From: Helianthus annuus
Taxonomy: Eukaryota; Streptophyta; Magnoliopsida; Asterales; Asteraceae
DNA: 64,000 nucleotides
Direction: 5' to 3'
NCBI RefSeq assembly: GCF_002127325.2
Contig: NC_035439.2
Location: 4,832,110 to 4,896,109 of the forward strand
The position numbers were made by a program, and so were the translations under genes. The notes below the pieces were generated by a model. That model was not told where the DNA came from. It searched no databases and worked only from the letters and a program-made list of their open reading frames with translations. Of this stretch, positions 53,400 through 64,000 are shown in pieces (the first letter of the stretch is position 1; the number at the start of each line of letters is the position of its first letter).

Positions 53400-54832
53400 G
53401 CTGCAGGATTGGGCGATGATGGATATTTCGAGACTAGGCCGGAGCCCAATTTTTTAAGTTTGGTAGTGGTTTTCGTGGTTGTTGATGTTTTGAAACAATT
53501 TATGGTCTGTAACTTAAACAATAGTTTTTAGGGTTAAGGATCATGGATCCTTTGAACAATAGGTAGGATCACAAATGGTGGAGGGATCCTCTGTTTGGGG
53601 GATGAAGCCTTTGTGATCCTGCCGCTTTTAATTTCCTGCACCTGCTATGACCGCATAGACAATGGACACCCTTTGCCAACCCATGTGGACGGGCCACGTT
53701 TTGCTGGTAGAGACGTGGGTTGGCAATTTTGACAACTTTTTTGAAAGGGTTTAAGATCCTTTGTTAATAAAATAACTTTAATCTTTCTGGCTTACCTTGT
53801 TTCGTTATCCTTTATTTATCCTCTTGTTGTCCAGTTATTTTAGAAACATATTTGTCAAAGTGACAAAAGCTGAGCAAATCATGTTTAAGAAATTTAGGAT
53901 ATGATCATAGATCAAATATCCTATCATTGAAAATTTTCAGGGTAGCTTATTTCAAGGATCATAGGCTTAGTTGTCATAGTGTAAGGGTTGTTCAGAATAG
54001 TGAGTATAATCAAAATAGTCAAGGATCATACCTGAGAATCCAAGTTAGGATCCTAACCTTTAATCAAGATAACCATAAGTGAAATTTTAACGGATAATAA
54101 GGATTAAGGATTCTTATTTGTTTAACTTCGAAAACCTGAAAAATGGAACATAACTTGGGACTAAGCCAATGTAAAAGATAAATTAATAGCTGGGGACATG
54201 CCCAAAGGATAACTGGAGACAAGCCCAAAGGATCACTGGGGACAAGCCCAAAGGATAACTGGGGACAAGCCCAAAGGATCACTGGGGACAAGCCCAAAGG
54301 ATAACTGGGGACAAGCCCAAGGATCGTATGTAAACTGGAGTATGGCCCTTACTGGCGACTATCCAAACTTGGTGACATGAAAATGTCAAAACCTTAGCTA
54401 ACGTGAAAACGTTAGAAACCTTAGGAACGGATGTATGGTACGTCTACCATTATACGTAGGATCCTAGATATAGCCAGTACGATGAGGTTGTCAGCCCCTA
54501 AAGTGGGTACTGGTCCCAAAGACGTGAACTATACCAGGATCATCGTGCGCTACAGGCGAAAACTGGGGACAAGCCCAAGGATAACTGGGGTTGAACCAAG
54601 GATCTGAGATGCTTTTGAAGACTATCGATAATATGCTGAGGATACCTGGACTATCAGAGCTCAAATTCTCGTGAGAGAAGGATGAAGGGTACGTGATCCT
54701 TATCCTTAGGTAAAAATAAGAAAATGGAAAAGTTTTGAGATAAGGACTTTACCAGAGTAAAGGATCACTGATGTCGTCGGGATCCTTCGAGGATGCTCCC
54801 GATGTAAGGATCATGTGCTTGAATGATCCTGT
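53400..54832 (-). other. Element D region between antisense gene and pol
   Basis: 1.4 kb non-coding, separating the convergent 3' ends of pol and the antisense gene. It contains the tandem repeats at 54191-54320. C has the counterpart at 61584-63003. Confidence 0.75.
54191..54320. repeat. 23-bp tandem repeats in element D
   Basis: About 5.5 units of GGATAACTGGGGACAAGCCC plus AAA, alternating GGATAACTGG and GGATCACTGG. The same unit recurs near 54560-54595. The array is open in all short frames and explains spurious ORFs there. Variable 3' tandem repeats are known in Tat/Ogre elements. Confidence 0.9.
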
Positions 54833-58139
<3,307 letters not shown>

Positions 58140-60733
58140 CTATTGTTCCCTTGGCTTCGAGGTTGGCTTCATGGATGAGGTATAACAATCCTTAGCCTCC
58201 TGCTGATCACTGTCGATCTTGATTATCCCCCATGGGCTAGGGAGTTTCACACATTGATGGTAGGTGGATGGGACTGCTTTCATATCATGTATCCAGGGCC
58301 TGCCAAGGATAACATTGCAACAAGATAAACAGTCAATAACACAAAATTTTTGATAATTATGTAATCCTTCCACGTAGATTGGGAGTTTGATGCCCCCCAG
58401 AGTTTTCTTCGTTTCTCCACTGAATCCCACAAGCACGGAGGATCTTGGTGTGATGTCTGATTCTGGGATACCCATTTTCTTTAGAACATCAAGCTGGATA
58501 ATGTTTACTGAGCTTCCTCCGTCGATAAGGATCCTGCGGACAAAATGGTTAGAAATAAAGAGAGTAATAACTAAACATATCATGATGAGGATCCTGGATG
58601 TTAATGCGATCATCCTCATCAAACGTTATCGTCTTTCCTTCCGAGACACTTAATGTTCGAATAGGTCTTTCTCCATTATCCATTTTTGTTTCCTTTGCAT
58701 GCCTTTTGGCTGCCGAGAAGGATGTACCACAAATATCTGATCCTCCGTAAATAAAGTTGATCACTTGTGCATTCACCGGAAGGGCTGGAGCCTTTTTCAG
58801 GGATCTTTTCAGGATCCTGAGTCCTTTGCTTTTTTCTTCCCAACAATTCTTTTAGATGCCCCTTGCTTAACATATATCCAATTTCTTTTCTCAATGCTAT
58901 GCATTCTTCAGTTAGATGCCCGAAATCCTCGTGGTATGCACACCACTTTGACTTGTCTTTAGTCCCGGATGGTTTGTCATTCTTTCTGGGCCATCTGGCT
59001 TTTTCTCCTAGATTCTGCATTGCAAGGATTAGTTCATGATTGTCAACAGAAAAACAATATTCAGAAATCGGAGGATAATCCTCATCATCCTCTTCTTGGT
59101 CAACAGCATGCACGTTCTGGTTGTCATTTCTATGGTAGGATTTGAACTTATTGTTCTTGAAAGAGGATCCTTGTTTTTCCTGTTTTGAGGATCCTACTTG
59201 CCTCTCCTGGATCCTCTTGTCATCCTCTAGCCGGATGAACCTGAGTGCCCGAGTTCTTACTTCATCTAGGTTCCTGCATGGTGTCATAACAAGATCATCA
59301 TAGAACAATGAATCCTTAAGCAGTCCCATTTTGAAGGCCTCAACAGCCGTGGCCATATCCAAGTTGGGAATGTCCAAGGATTCTTTACTGAATTTAGTTA
59401 TATAATCCCTTAATGATTCATTATGACTTTGAGTTACCCTATATAAATCACTAGTTAATCTTACAAATTTTCTACTACAAGAGAATTGGTTATTGAATAA
59501 ATTAACTAAATTAGCAAATGAAGTGATAGAGTAAGGGGGAAGACTTAGCAGCCATTTAAGAGCTGATCCAGTAAGGGTGGATCCAAATCCTTTACATAGG
59601 CATGCTTCCTTTAACTTTTCTGGGATTGGATTGATCTCCATCCTCTCCCTGTATTGTGCTATGTGCTCCTCAGGATCCGTTGTACCATCATACAGCTTCA
59701 TAGTAGGGATATGGAACCTTTTGGGTACCTCTGCATCACAAATTGGTGGTGCAAAACGAGATACCTTATGGCTTCCATCTGCAATCTCCGGGATAGGCTT
59801 GACTACCCCTGGAACACTTGAGATCATATCCTTCAGCTTCTGTAACTCCCTGGCCATAGCATGATTGATACCTGTATCCTGCACGAATCCATGGTTAGTG
59901 GTAAGATAATTATTTAAGGTGTTACCTCCCATCGGGTTCAAGTTAGGAACATTGGGTGTGAATCCATATTGCTGGGATTCTGGGATAATGGATGGACCAG
60001 TGGAAGCAATGGTCTGCATTGGAATAAAATCTCCTTGATGGACATCTAGGCTTCCTGTTTTCAAATTCTTCAAGTATCCTTGTATCCGTAGGGATTCTTG
60101 AATCTGGGATGATCCTGGGACGAAGGAGGATCCTTGAACCTGGGATGATCCTGGAACAAAGGAGGATCCTTGAACCTGGGATGATCCCGGAACGAAGGAG
60201 GATCCTTGAACCTGGGATGATCCTGGGACAAAGGAGGATCCTAAGCTCATGAAGGATCCCAAATGCTGGGCGTAGGATCCCGCCGGTTGGAAATATGATC
60301 CTGATGCCTGAGTCATTGTTGCTGGGCTGAAATGCACTCCTCTTGATCCACCCATATATTGAATGTCTGGGACCTCTGATGGCTGAGAAGTAATCATTGG
60401 AGTATCAAAATTCAAAGATTTGGGCATTAGTGGGGAATGATCCTCTGCCGTTTTCTTTTGCCTTTTGAGATCTCCGATTTCTCTGAGGATCCTGTCATTA
60501 GTTTCATCCTGCTGCTGCATACGATCCCTCATCTGCAAAATCAAAGTAAATATATCACTAGTACTGGAAACAGAAGAAGTTAGAGCAGAAGATGATGGTT
60601 TAGAGGAGATAGAAGTTGGTCTCTTCTCAGCATTTTTCTGAGATCCAGCTGGTGGTGGAGGCAAAGGTGGAATGCCAGTAGATGAATTGACTGCCGACAT
60701 CGCTGTGGATGTATTCTTCAATGATGAAGCCAT
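58140..60733 (-). pseudogene. gag: Element D gag-protease, two frameshifts
   Basis: It starts MASSLKNTS at 60733. Same architecture as C, but with four copies of the 12-residue repeat SSFVPGSSQVQG. Gag domain and C-H-H-C knuckle (WCAYHEDFGHLTEEC) are intact. One extra A in an A run near 58797, and one extra base near 58577, move the protease (RRILIDGGSSVNII) two frames away from gag. Sequencing error in homopolymers cannot be excluded for the first. Confidence 0.88.
60105..60250 (-). repeat. 36-bp repeats in element D gag
   Basis: Four near-identical 36-bp units encode SSFVPGSSQVQG. Element C (45456-45535) has about two and a half, so the array has expanded or contracted between copies. Each unit carries GGATCC/GATCC words. 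Confidence 0.85.
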
Positions 60734-60789
60734 GTAACTCTTTGAAATGATTTCGAACAGAAAGTTTTCTTATGAATGAAGCACCAATT

Positions 60790-60807
60790 GCCCCACGGTG
60801 GGCGCCA
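60790..60807 (-). other. Element D primer binding site
   Basis: Complement of TGGCGCCCACCGTGGGGC, three bases from the 5' LTR. Confidence 0.8.
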
Positions 60808-60810
60808 AAC

Positions 60811-61527
60811 TGTTTTGGTCAAAAATCACACAAGGATAATACAACCAAACTCTATGTAAACGGGGAATGATGCTTGGTTAGTTGTGAAAGTAAAGGATCA
60901 CTTTAGTTAGAAATATGCCAGTGACACGAGGATTTATACGAGGAAAAAGCCCTTGATCAATGTATGATCTCCGGCATAAAAAACCTCGGGTGATGGCAAC
61001 TACCGATCACCAAACTTCAATATAAGAAAAATGGTTACAACTTCGGATGATAATGAGCTGAGTACAAGGATCACTATAGTTTCGAGTGTCTAAGCGTGTG
61101 AGAATTGTGTTGTGTGTCTTCCGAATGGGGAAGAGTGTTATATATACAAGTGTGAGTGGCCTATTTTAGGTAAACAAACTAATAATCAGCTCATTACCCC
61201 TTTAGAAATAAAAGTAAATCTAGCCTAAATTATCGCCCTTAAATCATGCCAAGTTTCCATATCCTTCACAACGTTCATCTCTGATTAAGCATATGCCAAA
61301 GTTGTAAAGACGCGTCCCTTGATTGTGATGCTAAGAGCGGATCCTGCTAGACATTCCTGCAAAATGACATTAAGTTCAATGAAAGCAACTGTTAGCATGA
61401 GGATCCTATGATGGTCCGTGATCCTGATCCTGGAACTCTGCTGAGGATCACTATCTGCCAAAGAAACAAGGATCATTGGTTAGGATCACATGTAAGGATC
61501 ATGTATTATAAAAATCCAGCCCTAACA
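60811..61527 (-). repeat. Element D 5' LTR
   Basis: 717 bp. On the minus strand TGTTAGGGCTGG to GACCAAAACA, with a TATATAT core promoter near 61140-61148. Confidence 0.95.
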
Positions 61528-61583
61528 GTAATTTGTTACCAAGAGCTTGGAATGCCGTCCACTTGAAGAAATATTTCATGTAA

Positions 61584-63003
61584 GCAGGATCCTTCTGGCA
61601 CATATGATCCTTACGTTTGCAGTATCCTTCAAGGATCCCTGAAGTATCGGTAATCCTTACTCTGGTAATGTCCTAAGCTCGAACTCTTATTTACATATTT
61701 TCTTATTTAAGGATAAGGATCATATATCCTTCATCCTTCTCTCACGAGATTTTGAGTTCTGATAGTCCAGGTATCCTTAGCATATTGTCGACAATCTTCA
61801 GAAGTAATTCAGATCCTTGGGTTTAAGCCCAGTTGTTTGGGCTTGTCCCCAGTTATCCTTGGGCTTGTCCCCAGTTTCGCCTGTAGCGCACGATGATCCT
61901 GGTATAGTTCAAGTCTTTTGGACCAGTACTCGCTTTAGGGGCTAATAATTCCATCGTACTGGCTATACCTAGGATCCTACGTATAATGGTAGACGTACCA
62001 TACATCTGTTCCTAAGGTTTCTAACGTTTTCACGTTAGCTAAGGTTTTGGCATTATCATGTCACTACGTTTGGATAGTCGCCAGTAAGGGCAATACTCCA
62101 GTTTACCTATGATCCTTGGGCTTGTCCCCAGTTATCCTTTGGGCTTGTCCCCAGTTATCCTTTGGGCTTGTCCCTAGTGATCCTTTGGGCTTGTCCCCAG
62201 TTATCCTTTGGGCTTGTCCCCAGTTACTAACTTGTCTTTTATATTGGCTTAGTCCCAAGTTATATTCTATTTTCACGTTTTCGAAGTTAAACAATTAAGG
62301 ATCCTCAATCCTTATTATCCATTAAAGTTTTTCTTATGGTTATCCTGATTAAAGGTTAGGATCCTAACTTGGATTCTCAGGTATGTTCCTTAACTGTTTT
62401 GATTTCATTCATTATTTTGAATAACCCTTACACTTTGACAACTGAACCTGTGATCCTTAAAATGAACTACTTTTTGGAAGTTTTCGACTATAGGATATTT
62501 GATCCTGGATCATATCCTAAATTTCTTAAACATAATTTGCTTAACTTTTCTTAATCAGACAAGTATAAATCAAAACAATTGAGAATTTAAAGGATATACA
62601 AGGATAACATCACAAGATAAGTCAAAAGTTAAAGTTTTATTCATTCACAAAATAGTTAACCCTTTAAAGTTGTCAAAATTGCCAACCCACGTTTCTACCA
62701 GCAAAACGTGGCCCGTCCACATGGGTTGGCAAAGGGTGTCCATTGTTCATGCGGTCATAGCAGTGCAGGAAATAAAGGTCGGCAGGATAACAAGTGGCTT
62801 CATCCCCCAAACAGAGGATCCCTCCACCACCTATTATCCTACCTATTGTTCAAAGGATCTTGGATCCTTACCCCAAAAACTATTGTTCGAAGTACAGACC
62901 AACCATCAAACTGTTCAAACAAACAACCACCAAACAAAAAAAAAAATAAAAAACTGGGCTCCGGCTAAGTCTCGAAATTTCCATCATCGCCCAATCCTGC
63001 AGC
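61584..63003 (+). other. Element C region between pol and antisense gene
   Basis: Non-coding counterpart of 53400-54832, in opposite orientation. It has repeat clusters at 61838-61878 and 62105-62226. The short frames here are repeat-driven. Confidence 0.75.
62105..62226. repeat. 23-bp tandem repeats in element C
   Basis: Five units of TTATCCTTTGGGCTTGTCCC plus CAG, the complement of the D array, with one GTCCCTAGTGATCC variant. Confidence 0.9.
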
Positions 63004-63950
63004 TCAATCCTTCGCTGCACCATCACCACCGGCTCCACTTGCCTCTCCACCCTGATCCTTGCCAGTGTCTCCACCCTCAAGCATCGGGATCTCCTCAGCC
63101 TCCTCATCATCCTCCAGTTCAGCCAGCCTAGCCTTCCAGCCTTCGACATCCCAGGTGCTCTTGTCAAAAGCAGGATCCTGAGCCTCCGTAGCCATTTGCA
63201 GCTGGATCTTGTACATAGCTATGGCGGCAGAGACCTTGGCATCCTGGGTGATCTCGTGCCTCACATAGTCGAAGTTGATCAGCATCTTGGCGGCTTCCCC
63301 CTTGGTGGCCTGGAGCTCCTTCTGAAGATCGGCTATCTTGAGATCCTTCAACACCCCAACCTGTTGAAGGTCAGCAATCTGGCGATCCTGATCCTCAACA
63401 TGGCCAACATATGTCTCTACCTCAGCAAATTTCTGCAAGGAAAACAAGGAATGACCTCAGAAATCAAGTGATCCTTAGACTAGCAGGATACACAAGCAGG
63501 ACAGTGATCCTTACCTCGTTGATGTAATCCAGACACTGTTGGCGGAGCAGGGGCAGACCTTGCAAATCCTCAGAGGCCTTTCTCTTCTTGCTTCCTTTTC
63601 CCCTGATAGGTGCTCTAGGGGCTGAAGCAGTTGGGCTAGTAGCAGGAGTCTTTCTCCTTGAAGATTTAACAATAGTAAGATCGTCGATGCCGAACTTCGA
63701 AGCAGACTTAGAGGATTTTCCAGCACCTACACAACCAAAACAAGATAAGTATCTTTATTTTATTTGACTCTCATTATATAAATACTCCTTAAATAAGGAT
63801 ACTTACTTGACATTGTGACAGAAGCAGAGGATACTTCCTGAGAATCCTGGGTGGTAATCTTGAAAGTTCTGACTTCAGGGTCAAGCTTCTTAAAGGCCAG
63901 GAGTCTCTCTTTTGCAGCAGGTGTTAACTTCAGATGTGAAACGGAGATAG
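63004..63950 (-). CDS. Antisense gene of element C, exons 2-4 (exon 1 outside)
   Basis: Exon 2 is 63950-63807 (144 bp), exon 3 63726-63515 (212), and exon 4 63432-63004 (429), with GTAAGT-type donors and CAG/TAG acceptors. All are open and in phase. Exon 2 has no stop, unlike B. Exon 4 encodes the coiled coil KFAEVETYVGHVEDQDRQIA and on, and ends GGEASGAGGDGAAKD. Exon 1 should start about 50 bases beyond the intron acceptor visible at the window edge. The exon lengths repeat those of B and D. Confidence 0.8.
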
Positions 63951-64000
63951 CTGCACAACAAGAAAACAACAGAACATCAGTGATCCTTATGCTAAAGGAT

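Larger units (their letters stand above)
61528..64000 (+). mobile_element. Element C, right part (continues past window)
   Basis: It begins with the D target duplication GTAAT and the last codons of C pol (NLLPRAWNAVHLKKYFM, TAA at 61581-61583). Then come 1.4 kb of non-coding sequence with 23-bp repeats and the minus-strand spliced gene. The 3' LTR is not reached. Confidence 0.92.

Noticed and set aside
54191..54320. CRISPR-like array
   Set aside because: Units are contiguous tandem repeats with no spacers, within a plant retrotransposon.
62116..62298. Small repeat proteins (LGLVPSDPLGLSP type) near both 23-bp arrays
   Set aside because: They are translations of the tandem repeats, found in both orientations and lacking starts or context.

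Overview
This window is plant nuclear DNA, most likely from a eudicot with a repeat-rich genome. The copia and gypsy protein style resembles repeats I associate with Asteraceae, but that family-level guess rests on recall and is not proven here. The plant origin is supported by spliced plant gene fragments (peroxisomal adenine nucleotide carrier, anthranilate phosphoribosyltransferase, HDDC2-type phosphohydrolase, ER-body membrane protein-like), an intact DUF247 gene, tRNA-iMet-primed copia and dual-RNase-H Tat-type gypsy elements, Helitrons, MULE/hAT MITEs, an RTE LINE and a SINE. Most of the 64 kb is mobile DNA in various stages of decay.

Layout. 1-7.2 kb: a small unknown gene (264-593), a diverged direct duplication, a truncated or solo gypsy-type LTR (~1689-2890), a partial minus-strand MEB/VIT-like gene (5318-4098), a SINE, and a MULE MITE with a 9-bp target duplication. 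7.2-18.4 kb: a young, full-length copia element with near-identical LTRs and the TSD CAAAT, inserted into an AT-rich ~72-bp minisatellite. 19.4-22.7 kb: a Harbinger-like MITE and a 2.9-kb non-autonomous MULE with a 10-bp TSD, rich in a same-strand TGGCGTTT word, with a 5'-truncated RTE LINE inside. 23.3-24 kb: a foldback element with a very G-rich arm. 25-31 kb: two head-to-tail Helitrons carrying captured exons of three plant genes. 31.2-33.9 kb: an intact DUF247 gene between a MULE MITE downstream and a hAT MITE 137 bp upstream of its start. 34.3-35.7 kb: a large inverted repeat.

From 36.4 kb to the end lies a nest of four related Tat-type Ty3/gypsy elements with alternating orientation. 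A (+, from 36367) is broken by B (-, from 41203), which is broken by C (+, from 44138), which is broken by D (-, 50742-61527, complete). C resumes at 61528 and runs off the window. D has a perfect 5-bp TSD (GTAAT) and two LTRs of 717 bp differing at two positions by eye, so it is recent. Its gag-pol nonetheless carries frameshifts and a stop.

The most interesting system is shared by B, C and D. Between the 3' LTR and pol, on the strand opposite to gag-pol, sits a four-exon spliced gene with its own TATA box, predicted to make a protein of about 450 residues with a coiled coil and a basic nuclear-signal-like patch. Exons 2 and 4 have identical lengths in all three copies (144 and 429 bp), exon 1 is identical in the two copies where it is visible (568 bp), and all splice sites are conserved. 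In A, C and D, gag-protease and RT-RNaseH-aRNaseH-integrase lie in one frame, separated by one UAG in the context UAG-CAA-UUA, the same leaky context tobamoviruses use. Sense pol and the antisense gene converge on a region of 23-bp tandem repeats.
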